A stretch of 61,209 nucleotides of DNA. Source: Methylobacterium indicum (lineage in GTDB: Bacteria > Pseudomonadota > Alphaproteobacteria > Rhizobiales > Beijerinckiaceae). The stretch is from assembly GCF_001043895.1 (NCBI RefSeq), contig NZ_JTHF01000007.1, positions 1-61,209 on the forward strand, in the 5' to 3' direction. Positions 1-9,892 of the stretch are shown here, piece after piece. Below the pieces are notes generated by a model. That model saw only the letters and a program-made list of their open reading frames with translations. It did no database searches and was not told where the DNA came from. Positions within the stretch are counted from its first letter, which is position 1, and every line of letters begins with the position of its first letter. The translations under genes and the position numbers were made by a program.

Positions 1-242
1 GCCCGGGCGGCAGCGGCGGCAACGGGAGCACCGTGACCATCACCTATCAGCGGCTCGGCCCGGATGGAGGAACCTTCGTCGTGCAGGAGCACGTCTCCGT
101 CGGCGGCCATGGCGGAGCCGGGGGCGCGGGCGGCCTCGCCGGGGCGGGGCAGCCGGACGGGCGGCCGGGCACCCCGGGGGCGACCGGCACCCCGGGAACG
201 GCGGGCATCCCCAGCACGGTCACCATCGCTCAGCGCGGCTGA
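1..242 (+). CDS. C-terminal end of a Gly-rich, collagen-like protein (partial)
   Basis: The frame that ends at the TGA at 240-242 is open to the left edge, so this is most likely the 3' end of a larger gene. A GTG at 33 could serve as a start, but upstream codons in the same frame are also Gly/Ser-rich (PGGSGGNGST), so a longer protein is more likely. The visible tail has a short beta-like stretch (TVTITYQRLGPDGGTFVV), a Gly/Ala-rich segment, and about six collagen-type G-X-Y triplets (GRPGTPGATGTPGTAGIP). It lies 59 bases before the giant gene on the same strand and may belong to that operon. Function is unknown; the tail suggests a surface or structural protein. Confidence 0.55.
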   Translation, partial: PGGSGGNGSTVTITYQRLGPDGGTFVVQEHVSVGGHGGAGGAGGLAGAGQPDGRPGTPGATGTPGTAGIPSTVTIAQRG

Positions 243-301
243 AGGCCGCGCCCGGCCGTGACCAGCGCCGCGACAGCACTCGCTATCGGATCGGAATCGC
301 C

Positions 302-3300
302 ATGAGCCAGCACGTCCTCGCCGCGGCCTCTTCACCGATCCAGGTGAGCGGGAGCACGCTCGATGCGCCGGTGCTGTCGCTGGCCGTCGCGGTAGGCCTG
401 CTGCGCGAGAGGAGCCCGGGGTCGGGCCTCTACGAGGTCGATCCCGCGTGGTTCGAAAATCCGCTCGGCAACGTCAGCGAGGCCTTGAAGACGCAGGGGC
501 CGGAGCTGGCGTCGCTGCTGACGCAGCTCCTCGGCCAGGTCGGCGGGCACGCGCTCGGCATCCCGGTCAGGAACCCGGGCAGCCTGGGCACCTGGGCACC
601 GATCAACAAGCCGGAGAGCGGCGCTCCGAGCGGCCTCTACCTCGTGACCTACCCGGAGCCCGCCGAGGGACCCCCGACCGATCAGGTGTTCGGCCTGGGC
701 GTGCTGTACGAGGCGAGCATGCAGGCGGCGGCCGAAGGCGTGCAGGCCGCGGTCGGGCCGGCCGCGATCCAGGTCAGCCTGTGGGGGTCGTTGCCGATCC
801 TGAAGGTCGGTCGGGGGGCGCTGTCGCTCACGCTCGGCCAGCATCAGTATCCGGTGACGCTCGGCATCGCGATCACGGCGGCGGATGGCGGTCCGATCAT
901 CGACGCCCAAGGACTGTCGTTCGACGGCGTGAAGGCCACCGCCGCGGTCGACGTGGCGGCGCCCTCCGTCGACCTCTCGCTCGTCATCACGCAGCTCAAG
1001 CTGCCGACCGACGCCGTGCCGTCCGACCGCTCGCTTGCGGACCTCGCCCTGATCCCGGCGAGCGACCTCATCAGCACCGTGGCCACGCTCGGATCGATCG
1101 CGCTCTCCGCGGTGACGGGCAAGCCCGAGGTGCCCTACCTCCTGCCCGCGATCGGGCTCTCGCCCGTCGCGCCCGACGGCCAGGCGACGCTGCCCCTGCT
1201 CCGCTGGGACGAGATCGTCTCCCTCGCGGTCGCCCGGAAGGACCCGGTCCAGCCCGTCATGGACTGGTTCGGCGCGCTCCTGGCCGACCCGGCGCTGACC
1301 CGTTCCTGGCTCGGCTGCGTCGCCGGCCTCGTCGGCGCCTCGCCGGCCTCGGTGGGTGGCTCCGGGACCCGCGCCGCACCCTTCGCGCTGCCCCTGCTCA
1401 CGGTCGGGGACGTCGGCACGCTCGCTCTCACGGCGGCGAGCAGCGTCGATGCGAACGGCGTGCGCAGCTTCTACCCGGGGCTCTCCTTCGCGGCCGACCC
1501 GGTGCCGCTCGGCGCGAGCGCGCAGGTCGTGGCAGCGGCCGATCTCGAGCTCGGACAGTTCGTGCTCGCGCCCGGCAACCCCTCGCTCGGGCCGACCTCG
1601 CTGCAGTTCGACGCCGCGATCCAGCTGACCGGCATCGGCGGGCAGCCGCTCTTCGCCGGAACCATCGCGGGCGGCAGCTACAGCTTCGGCGCGCTCGGCG
1701 CCGGTCTCTCGCTGACGGAGGCGCGCGGCGCGCCGACCGTGGTGCCGAGCTTCGCCCTCGACGCCGTGACCACGCCGAACGGCACCTACCAGACCCTCGA
1801 CCTGCTGCAGCCCGGGACGCTGGTCCAGCAGGCGCTCGAGGAGTTACAGACGCTGATCCAGAACGAGCTCGCCACGCTGTTCGGAACCGGCGGCCCGGCC
1901 TCGTTCGGGCATCTCGCCGCCGTGCTGGTGGGCGTCGTGCCGCCCGTCACCGGCGGCGCGCCCTGGCCGGGCGAACTCGCCCCGCCCTTCAGCGCGACGC
2001 AGTTGCCCAGTACGCTGCAGGATCCGGCCGGAGCGCTCGGCGCCTATTACGGCAAGCTGCTGTTCGGCGGCATCGAGGTCGGTGGCCAGGTCGCGTTCAC
2101 CTACGTCATGCAGGCGATGGCGAACCTGCTGCTGCAGGCCGGCGCGCCCGCCCCGGCGGTCAGCGGCAGCGGCACCGTGGCCGATCCCTGGCTCGCGCCG
2201 CTGGCGATCGGGACGCTGCCGGTGTCGCTCAGTGCCTACACGCAGGCGCTCGCCGCGCCGAACCAGTCGGCGCTCGTGCTCGGACTCGTCCTCACGCCGT
2301 CGCTGACCATCCCGTCGGGGCCTCGAATCGACCTCTCGGGATCGCTCGACCTCCTCGCCCTCGACATGGACACGGCGGCGCATATGCCGACCGGCGCCCA
2401 GGTCGTCCCCGCTCTTAGCGTCGCGCTCGGCTTGCCGGACGGCGTCGGGACGCCGCCGGTCGCGGGAGCGGCGTTGTCGGTGGGCTCGACCGCGTTCTCG
2501 GTCCGCTGGGACCGTGCCGTCGGCTGGGACTGGTCGATGCATGTCGGCGCCCCCGCCGTCGTGCTCGACGGCACGTCCATGCCGGTCGGCACCGACATGG
2601 ACTTCAGCGAGCCCGAGGAGCTCGAACGCCTCGTCACCGATTCTGCCGCGACCTTCGCGCCGCTGCTGACGCGGCTCCTCGGCGTCGCGGCCTACCGCAG
2701 CGGCACGCGTGCGGGCCTCGCCCTCGACGGCGTGCTCGGCCTGCTGCCCGACCTCGCGGGCGCGATGCCGGCGGGCCTCTCCTGGCCGGCCGGGATGCCG
2801 GTGCTGACGCCGGCGAGTTTCAGCGACCCGCTCGGCGACGTGAAGGGGCAGTTCGCGCAGGTCTTCGCGACGGCGGAGCGGGCGCGGGCGGCGCTCACCC
2901 TCGTGGCCTGGGCCGCGGCGGGGCCGACCGGGCCGGTGCCCGCGCTCGCCGGCGACGGCGGCTTCGGCACGCCGTTCCTCGTGCCGGTTGGGCTGCCGCT
3001 GCCGTTCGACCTCGCGGTCTGGACCGATGCGACCGTGCCCTCGGTCGGGCTCGGGGTCGGGCGGACGATCGCGGCGGCGCCGTCGGCGGCGCTGACGGCG
3101 GCCACGACCTTCAGCATAGCCCTGCGGGAGTTCGCGCTCGCGGCGGGGACGCCGCCGGGTCGGGTCGGCCTGCCGGGCTGCTCGGTCGTCACGACCTTCA
3201 CGGGCGCGGGCGGCGGCAAGCTGATCGACGAGCTGAACGACACCGGGGCAGGCTCGCTCGGTGCCCTGCAGATCGGCTGCTCGCTCGGGCTCCGCTCCGG

Positions 3301-6300
3301 TAGGCTCGTCGTGGTGCCGGTCGTGACGCTGCTCGACGCCGCGCTCGCCGGCTTCCCGGCGGCGCAGCGGCTCGACCTGCCGGCCGCCGACGCAGCGCCG
3401 CTGCTCGCCGACCAGTTCGCCGCGCAGCTCAACCTCGCGCTCGCACCGGTTCTCGCGGAAGCCGCCGTCAATCCGACCTTCGCGGCCGTCTACGACGTGC
3501 TGGCCGGGATGGGCCTCGCGCTCCCCGGCGCGCCTCAAGGCATCAATCCGGGCGGTTGGCTCGCCCTGCTCGCCGACCCTGCGGGCTTCCTCGCGACGGG
3601 CTTCGAGGCGGTGCTGGCCGATGCGGGCTTGCGCGCCAGGACATTCGGCCTGCTCTGCGGACTCGTCGGCGTCGCGCCGCCGCAGATCCCCGCCGGGCTC
3701 CTCGACCTCGGGGCGGCGCTCGGCCTGCTCACCGGGCCGGAGACGGGCTACGCGCCGGTACCCGCCGCCTGGCTCGCGTTCCTGTCGGATCCGCTCGGGA
3801 CGATCTCCCGGCGCTTCTCCGCCCTCTTCGGCGACCCCGGGACGCTCGCCGCGCTCGTCAGCACCTACGGCCAGAGCCTCGTCCGCGCGCCCGTCGGCCC
3901 CTTCGCGTTCACGGTCGAGCAGGCGCGCCTCGCCACGCTCGCAGTACCGGCGGCCGCACCGGTCTCGGTCGGCGGAATGCTCGACGTCTCCGGCTCGCTC
4001 GCCCTCGACCTGCGGGCCGGGACGCTGGCCCTCGACCTCCAGCTGCGCAACCCGCAGGTTGGGATCTCGCTGCTCGCAGCCGCGAGCGGCACGGTCTCGG
4101 GCGGCAGCCTCGCCCCGCAGGTCACGGCCGCGCTCGGCTTCAGCGACGGCATCCTGCCCGCGCCCCCTCCCCTCACCTTCTATCCTTTCGAGGCGCAGAG
4201 CTTCGTCGCCGACCTCGCCGGCATCGCCCCGGCCTACGCGCTATCGACCTTCGTCACCGGGGTGGTCGACCCGAAGCTGCTGCAGCCCTACCCGCTCGCC
4301 CAGGCCGTCTTCGCCGCGCTCGGCCTCGCCGGCCGGGATCCGCTGAGCGGGGTCTGGCACATGCGCTCGCCGCTCGGCCTGTTCCAGGATCCGCTCGGCT
4401 GGCTCCTGTCCGATGCGGTCGTCGGGCGGAACGGGGATCTCAATGTCGCCCAGGTGGCGACCGTGCTCGCGGCCATCCCCGCCGCCACCTCGACCGTCGG
4501 CATCGCGGTTACGCCGGTCACCGGCGGCGTCGCCCTCACGGGGCTCCCCTACGGTCTCCAGGTAAGCTTCCTCGCCGACACCGTGGCGAACCTGTTCAGC
4601 GTCAAGCCCGAGATCACCGCGCCGGTCGCGCTCTCGGCCGGCGGGGCGCAGGTCGACAGGCTGAGCTTCGCGGTGAGTCTCGGGACGGCCTTCAACCCCG
4701 GCTTCAGCGGCGCCTTCGCGGTATCCGGCGCCGTCGAGAGCAGCCGTCTCGCGCTCGTCGGCGGCTACGACGGGGGCTTTTCCCTGTCGGCGGGCTTTGC
4801 CGGGACGGGCCAGCCGACGCTGACGCTGATGCCGTTCCCGGGCTGGCAGACGCTGGTCACGCAGGCGGGGCAGGCGGCCGTCCCGACGCTCGTCGCCGAG
4901 CTGACCGACAAGCTGCTCACCGGGCTCGCGGGGACCGGAGCAACCTCGTTCGCGACGAAGCTGCGCGCTGCGGGCAGCAGCCTCGGCGTGAGGGGCCTCG
5001 TGACGGCGCTGGTGAACGCCTCGACCTCGGGTCCGGACGCCGTCGCGGCGGCGGCGCTCGACTGGCTGCGGGCCCGGATGTCGGGGGCGAACGCCGCGGC
5101 GACGGTCACGGCCGTGACGACCCTGCTCGACGGCGTCGTGCCGGGCGCCACGGCGAAGGACGGGCTCCTCGTCTACGCACCGAAGCTCTCGGCCGACCTG
5201 CCGCTGACGATCTCCCTGGGCAACCACGGAACCGAGCTCGGGCTGTGGATCGACCTCGCGCCGCCGCCGATCCCGCTCGTCGACATCGCGCTCAGCCATT
5301 GCGGGCTGGGCGTGGCGCTCGACGGGGACGGGCTCGGCACGCCGGTCTTCACGCTCGGCGCGAGCCTGATCGCGCCCGTCGAGGGCAGCCAGGGCCCGGC
5401 GCTCTCGATCGCCTTCGGGGCGCAGGGCTTCGAGATGGGCGTCGATCCGCTCGGCGGCGCGGGGCAGAGCCCCCTTTACGCGCCGCTCCTGCCCAAGCCG
5501 TTCGGCGAGACCGACGCCCAGGCGATCGCGCGAAAGGCCGAGGCCTGGGCGCTCCAGATCCTCCTCAACGTGCTGCCGCGCTACGTCTCGCTCGTCGTGC
5601 TCAACACCTCGACGGTGTCGCAGTGGCTGAACGCGCAGCTGTTCTCCGACGACACCGGCCCGGTCGGCCCGGCGCCCGGCCAAGTACTCGTCGCGTCGCA
5701 ATTGCTGACGCAGGACCCGCAGACGAAGAAATACGCGCTCAACAGCTTCGCGAACCTGCAGCAGCTGACGGTCGACACGTTCTTCGCCCGCTTCATCAAG
5801 ACGCTGCTCGGAACGACGATCAAGGTCCTCACGATCAACGGGAGCGGCGGGATCTGGATCGGGCCGCAGCCGGGCGCGACCGGCGCCTACGGCCTCTCCG
5901 TCGCGGTGCCGGACCTGAAGGTCGGGCAGGACGGCCGGTTCACCGTGCAGCTCGGCGCGGCGGATACGGGCTGGATCGCGAAGGCCGGCGGGTCGGGCGC
6001 TGCGACGCCCGGCATCGGCCTCTACGTGCCGGTCCCGGACGACACTCCGCAATTCGCCGGCATGAAGCTGCACCTCGTCAATATCGGCGTCGACTTCGCG
6101 GGCAGTGCGGGCAAGCCGCTCGTCGACATGAGCCGCTTCACGTTGCAGGGGATCAAGCCGCGCGCGCTCATCGACTTCGACTTCGCGAACGGGAGCAGCC
6201 CGGTGACCGCCTGGGGCGGCGCCATCGACCTCGACACGATCGGCATCGCCCTCGCGCCCAACACCGCCGTGCCCGGGGCGAGCACCAACCCGGTCGCCCA

Positions 6301-9300
6301 GAACCTGCTCGGCTCGGGGTCGGGCGACTCGCCGGCCAAGGACAACCCAGCCGCCAACCCGGGCTTCTCAGCCGCGATCGCCTACGGCCACTTCAAGGAG
6401 AGCGGCACGCTCGACGTGGGGCTGATCGGCGAGGACGGCCAACCCGCCGAGCAGATCTGGATTCCGGTGCAGCGCAGCTTCGGGCCGCTGCACGCCAATC
6501 AGATCGGCGTCGGCTGGAACCAGGGCACCAAGGTGGCAAGCGTGCTGTTCGACGGCAACGTCGCGCTCGCCGGGCTCGAGGTCGACCTCGACCGGCTCGC
6601 GGTGGGCATCCCGGTCACCAACCCGACGGATTACGGCGCCTACTCGCTCGATCTCGCGGGGATCGACGTGAGCTTCAACGGCGGCGGTGTCGAGCTGAGC
6701 GGCGGGCTGCTGAAATCCGTCTTCACCGCCGACGAGATGGAGGTCGTCAGCTACGACGGCGAGGTTCTGGTCAAGGCGAGCGGCTTCTCGCTCCTCGGTC
6801 TGGCCTCCTACGCCGAGCTGTCCCTCGATCCGGGCGGCGACCGGAAGGCGCAGTCCTTCTTCGCCTTCGTCAACCTCAACGCGCCGCTCGGCGGGCCGCC
6901 CGCGTTCTTCGTCACCGGGCTGGCCTTCGGGTTCGCCTACAACCGCAACATCACGCTGCCGCAGCCGGGCGACATCCAGCAGTTTCCGCTCGTCCAGGGC
7001 GCCATCTCGTCATCCTACTTCGGCGGAGCCGGCGCCAAGCCGGACACCGCGCTGCAAAAGCTCTCGACCGTGGTCTACCCCGAGGTCGGGCAGTACTGGA
7101 TCTGCGCGGGCCTCCGCTTCACGAGTTTCGAGCTGCTCGACACCTTCGCGCTGCTGTTCGTGAAGTTTGGCAAGAGTTTCGAGATCGACCTCGTCGGCGT
7201 GACCGCGGCAACCCTGCCGCCGAAGGTGCCGAAGGCCCAGAGCCTCACCTACATCGAGCTCGGCATCCTGATCTCGTTCAAGCCCGACGAGGGCGTGATC
7301 TCGGTGCAGGCGCAGCTGACGCCGAACTCCTACCTGTTCGCCCCCGTCTGCCGCCTGACCGGCGGCTTCGCGGCCTTCCTCTGGTACGACCCCCCGCAGA
7401 CCGGCGCGGCGGGCCCCGGCCCCGGCGACTTCGTGATCACGCTCGGCGGCTATCATCCGGCCTTCGTCAAGCCGACGTGGTACCCGGACGTCCCGCGCCT
7501 GGGCTTCAACTGGCCGCTCGGCCCGGTGAGCATCAGCGGCGGCGCCTATTTCGCGCTGACCCCCTCCGCCATCATGGCGGGCGGCTCGCTCAACGTGCTG
7601 TTCGAGGCCGGTCCGCTGCGCGCGTGGCTCAACGCGGGCGCCGACCTCCTGATTATGTGGAAGCCGTTCTTCTTCACGGCGGATATCGGGGTCGATGTCG
7701 GGGTCGAGTTCCGCACCGACATCCTCGGCGCCACGATCACGCTCAAGGCGGAACTCGGCGCGACCCTGCACCTGCAAGGACCGCCGGTCGGCGGCTCCGT
7801 CACCGTCCACTGGTACATCATCTCCTTCACGATCCCGATCGGCACCGCGGGCGACGCGCCGCCGACCCTCGACTGGGACGCCTTCGCGGCGAATTTCCTG
7901 CCGCCCGCCCCGGATGCGCCGGGCGGGCGGCCGGAGCGCGCGCTGCTGGCGGCCGCGGCGGATCCGGCCCCGGTCCTCGCCCCAGTCCCTGCCCCTGCCC
8001 CAGCCGCGCAGCCCCTCACGGCGAAGATTCCGCAGGGACTGCTCGGGACCGAGACGATCACGCGGGACGGCGTCGCGGTGAACCGCTGGGTGGTCCAGAG
8101 CATCCCGTTCACCCTCGAGGTGGACACCGCCATCCCGGCGACCGCGAGCGCGCTCCAGGCCTGGACGGGCGACGCCCTGCCGGACGGTCCGGCGATGGGG
8201 GTGCAGCCGTGCAGCGCCCAGTCGGTGGCGACGCCGCTGCAGCTCACGATCTACACCGTCGCTTCCGACGGCAGCGTCGACACGGGCAGCGCCGTCGCGC
8301 TGCCGCCGGCGGCCTTCGCGCTGACCGCCGTCACCGGCAGCGCCCCGAAGGCGCTGTGGTCGCAGGCGCCCTTCGATCCCGCCAACCCGCCCGACGGGGG
8401 CGCCCTGCTGGTGCCGGGCGCGGTGCGCGGGGTCCAGATCGCCGCCGTGGCCGACGTCGTGGTCGGCGGCATCGGGCCGATCGACCTCCTCGAGGCCTTC
8501 GGTGCCACGCGGCTGCCGCCGCTCGACCTCCCCTTCTGGCGTGCGCCCAAGGTGCCCGCGGCGGCGCCGATGAATCAGGCCGGCGCCCTCGCCAGGCTGA
8601 TGAGCACGATCATGGACGCGGGCACCACGGTGCCGGCGCGGAACCGGATCCTCGCCGCGCTGCGCGGCCAGGGCATTCCCGTCGTCGCCGATCCCGACCT
8701 CTCGGTCATCGCCGCGGCCGCCTGGGCGCTCTACCAGGCGCCGCCGACGCTCGCGGACGTGACCGAGACCCTCGCCGGCGCCGCGCCCGCGCCCGTGGCG
8801 GCCCCGGCCCCGGCCGCATCCGCGCGCGCTCCCGCCGTCGCGAGCGCCCGCACCCGCGGACCGCAGCTCCTCGGCGCCGTGCGCCGCTATCGGATCGCGC
8901 AGCCCGCCGCCCCCGCGGTGGCGCATGCCCTCGCGCGGGTCGAGGCGCCGGAAGCGCTGTTCGCCGCGACGTCGTACGACGGAGCCCGGCCCAACGCGGC
9001 GTTGCTGTCGAGCTTCCTCGGGCCGCAGGTTCCCGATCCCGGCGGATTGAACCTGCGTCTCGGCGAAGGCGGGGTTTCGATCTGCAGCGTGGTGCCCTCC
9101 GCCGTGACGCAGTTGCAGGTGAGCGGCACCCTGCCGGTGCGCGCCCTCTGTTTCGACGCCGACTCCCTCCCGCTCTCCGACGACCTCCTGGTACCCGGGG
9201 CACCCGCGCACGCCGCTCCCGCGGGAACCGCCGTCGTGAGCCTGCAAGGCGTCCCGGACGGGGCCGCCGATCAGCCGGTCGGCTGGCAGGCCGATACCTG

Positions 9301-9892
9301 CCTCACGCGCGTGAGCTTCGCCACCTTCCTCGGCGACGGCTGCGTGGTCCGTCCGCAGGCGCCTCCGCGCTACTCGGCGGACCGGCGCAAGTCGCGCATC
9401 GGCACCGTGCGGATGACCGACGTGATCGCGCAGAACCGCATCGAGACGCGCGCCGGGATCAGGGCCGGATGGATCGACACCGTCCTGCCGGCGACGGTGG
9501 CGACCGTTGCGGTGCTCGTCCGCGCAGGCGATCCGGCGGCGGTCGCGGTGCGGGTCGGCCGGCAGGGCTGCGCGCTCGACCAGGCGCCGCTCGCGCCGAG
9601 CCGCACGCTGACCGCCGTGGACGGCCTCGTCCTGCTGTTCGACGTGCCCTCGCGGGAAGCCGGCGTCACCGGGCAGGTGGTCGTCAGGACCCTCGCGGCC
9701 GACGCCGCCGTGCTGCGGGGCGTCCACGGCCTGCCGCCCACGACGGCGCAGGGCTTCGCGGCGCAGGGCGTCGCGGCGCGGTGGAGCGGCGTCGCCCTGG
9801 CCGGCTACGGCGTCGCGGTCGGCGAGACGTCGCCGCCGGTGGCGCACATCTCGGTTCGATCCACGCCACCGGGAGCGAGGCCCTCGCCATGA
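302..9892 (+). CDS. Giant 3196-residue repeat protein with a DUF6603-like segment
   Basis: This is one uninterrupted 9.6-kb frame starting at ATG 302 and ending in an ATGA overlap with the next gene. No convincing signal peptide or transmembrane helix is seen. Residues about 50-1400 repeat a loose theme: a helical segment containing DPLG or a variant (near residues 52, 840, 1160 and 1362; related LLADP segments near 327 and 1090) followed by Ala/Gly/Leu-rich beta-like stretches. Residues about 2350-2515 contain LGGYHPAF, PRLGFNWPLGP and YFALTPSAIMAGG, which I recall as typical of DUF6603 proteins. Pro/Ala-rich linkers near 2550-2575 and 2825-2850 separate a C-terminal module. The family assignment is from memory. 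The biochemical role is unknown; a long beta-rich scaffold or lipid-contacting protein is only a guess, prompted by the ACP and ketosynthase genes at the operon end. Confidence 0.85.
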   Translation: MSQHVLAAASSPIQVSGSTLDAPVLSLAVAVGLLRERSPGSGLYEVDPAWFENPLGNVSEALKTQGPELASLLTQLLGQVGGHALGIPVRNPGSLGTWAPINKPESGAPSGLYLVTYPEPAEGPPTDQVFGLGVLYEASMQAAAEGVQAAVGPAAIQVSLWGSLPILKVGRGALSLTLGQHQYPVTLGIAITAADGGPIIDAQGLSFDGVKATAAVDVAAPSVDLSLVITQLKLPTDAVPSDRSLADLALIPASDLISTVATLGSIALSAVTGKPEVPYLLPAIGLSPVAPDGQATLPLLRWDEIVSLAVARKDPVQPVMDWFGALLADPALTRSWLGCVAGLVGASPASVGGSGTRAAPFALPLLTVGDVGTLALTAASSVDANGVRSFYPGLSFAADPVPLGASAQVVAAADLELGQFVLAPGNPSLGPTSLQFDAAIQLTGIGGQPLFAGTIAGGSYSFGALGAGLSLTEARGAPTVVPSFALDAVTTPNGTYQTLDLLQPGTLVQQALEELQTLIQNELATLFGTGGPASFGHLAAVLVGVVPPVTGGAPWPGELAPPFSATQLPSTLQDPAGALGAYYGKLLFGGIEVGGQVAFTYVMQAMANLLLQAGAPAPAVSGSGTVADPWLAPLAIGTLPVSLSAYTQALAAPNQSALVLGLVLTPSLTIPSGPRIDLSGSLDLLALDMDTAAHMPTGAQVVPALSVALGLPDGVGTPPVAGAALSVGSTAFSVRWDRAVGWDWSMHVGAPAVVLDGTSMPVGTDMDFSEPEELERLVTDSAATFAPLLTRLLGVAAYRSGTRAGLALDGVLGLLPDLAGAMPAGLSWPAGMPVLTPASFSDPLGDVKGQFAQVFATAERARAALTLVAWAAAGPTGPVPALAGDGGFGTPFLVPVGLPLPFDLAVWTDATVPSVGLGVGRTIAAAPSAALTAATTFSIALREFALAAGTPPGRVGLPGCSVVTTFTGAGGGKLIDELNDTGAGSLGALQIGCSLGLRSGRLVVVPVVTLLDAALAGFPAAQRLDLPAADAAPLLADQFAAQLNLALAPVLAEAAVNPTFAAVYDVLAGMGLALPGAPQGINPGGWLALLADPAGFLATGFEAVLADAGLRARTFGLLCGLVGVAPPQIPAGLLDLGAALGLLTGPETGYAPVPAAWLAFLSDPLGTISRRFSALFGDPGTLAALVSTYGQSLVRAPVGPFAFTVEQARLATLAVPAAAPVSVGGMLDVSGSLALDLRAGTLALDLQLRNPQVGISLLAAASGTVSGGSLAPQVTAALGFSDGILPAPPPLTFYPFEAQSFVADLAGIAPAYALSTFVTGVVDPKLLQPYPLAQAVFAALGLAGRDPLSGVWHMRSPLGLFQDPLGWLLSDAVVGRNGDLNVAQVATVLAAIPAATSTVGIAVTPVTGGVALTGLPYGLQVSFLADTVANLFSVKPEITAPVALSAGGAQVDRLSFAVSLGTAFNPGFSGAFAVSGAVESSRLALVGGYDGGFSLSAGFAGTGQPTLTLMPFPGWQTLVTQAGQAAVPTLVAELTDKLLTGLAGTGATSFATKLRAAGSSLGVRGLVTALVNASTSGPDAVAAAALDWLRARMSGANAAATVTAVTTLLDGVVPGATAKDGLLVYAPKLSADLPLTISLGNHGTELGLWIDLAPPPIPLVDIALSHCGLGVALDGDGLGTPVFTLGASLIAPVEGSQGPALSIAFGAQGFEMGVDPLGGAGQSPLYAPLLPKPFGETDAQAIARKAEAWALQILLNVLPRYVSLVVLNTSTVSQWLNAQLFSDDTGPVGPAPGQVLVASQLLTQDPQTKKYALNSFANLQQLTVDTFFARFIKTLLGTTIKVLTINGSGGIWIGPQPGATGAYGLSVAVPDLKVGQDGRFTVQLGAADTGWIAKAGGSGAATPGIGLYVPVPDDTPQFAGMKLHLVNIGVDFAGSAGKPLVDMSRFTLQGIKPRALIDFDFANGSSPVTAWGGAIDLDTIGIALAPNTAVPGASTNPVAQNLLGSGSGDSPAKDNPAANPGFSAAIAYGHFKESGTLDVGLIGEDGQPAEQIWIPVQRSFGPLHANQIGVGWNQGTKVASVLFDGNVALAGLEVDLDRLAVGIPVTNPTDYGAYSLDLAGIDVSFNGGGVELSGGLLKSVFTADEMEVVSYDGEVLVKASGFSLLGLASYAELSLDPGGDRKAQSFFAFVNLNAPLGGPPAFFVTGLAFGFAYNRNITLPQPGDIQQFPLVQGAISSSYFGGAGAKPDTALQKLSTVVYPEVGQYWICAGLRFTSFELLDTFALLFVKFGKSFEIDLVGVTAATLPPKVPKAQSLTYIELGILISFKPDEGVISVQAQLTPNSYLFAPVCRLTGGFAAFLWYDPPQTGAAGPGPGDFVITLGGYHPAFVKPTWYPDVPRLGFNWPLGPVSISGGAYFALTPSAIMAGGSLNVLFEAGPLRAWLNAGADLLIMWKPFFFTADIGVDVGVEFRTDILGATITLKAELGATLHLQGPPVGGSVTVHWYIISFTIPIGTAGDAPPTLDWDAFAANFLPPAPDAPGGRPERALLAAAADPAPVLAPVPAPAPAAQPLTAKIPQGLLGTETITRDGVAVNRWVVQSIPFTLEVDTAIPATASALQAWTGDALPDGPAMGVQPCSAQSVATPLQLTIYTVASDGSVDTGSAVALPPAAFALTAVTGSAPKALWSQAPFDPANPPDGGALLVPGAVRGVQIAAVADVVVGGIGPIDLLEAFGATRLPPLDLPFWRAPKVPAAAPMNQAGALARLMSTIMDAGTTVPARNRILAALRGQGIPVVADPDLSVIAAAAWALYQAPPTLADVTETLAGAAPAPVAAPAPAASARAPAVASARTRGPQLLGAVRRYRIAQPAAPAVAHALARVEAPEALFAATSYDGARPNAALLSSFLGPQVPDPGGLNLRLGEGGVSICSVVPSAVTQLQVSGTLPVRALCFDADSLPLSDDLLVPGAPAHAAPAGTAVVSLQGVPDGAADQPVGWQADTCLTRVSFATFLGDGCVVRPQAPPRYSADRRKSRIGTVRMTDVIAQNRIETRAGIRAGWIDTVLPATVATVAVLVRAGDPAAVAVRVGRQGCALDQAPLAPSRTLTAVDGLVLLFDVPSREAGVTGQVVVRTLAADAAVLRGVHGLPPTTAQGFAAQGVAARWSGVALAGYGVAVGETSPPVAHISVRSTPPGARPSP

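Noticed and set aside
7010..9847. A 945-codon minus-strand open frame inside the giant gene
   Set aside because: Antisense shadow with Arg/Asp/Gly-rich translation. The giant frame on the plus strand has recognisable protein features and coupled neighbours.
3556..9888. A very long plus-strand frame overlapping the giant gene in another frame
   Set aside because: Its translation is Arg/Gly/Pro-rich and has no domain look. It is open only because of the high GC content. Only its last part, from ATG 9889, is a real gene.
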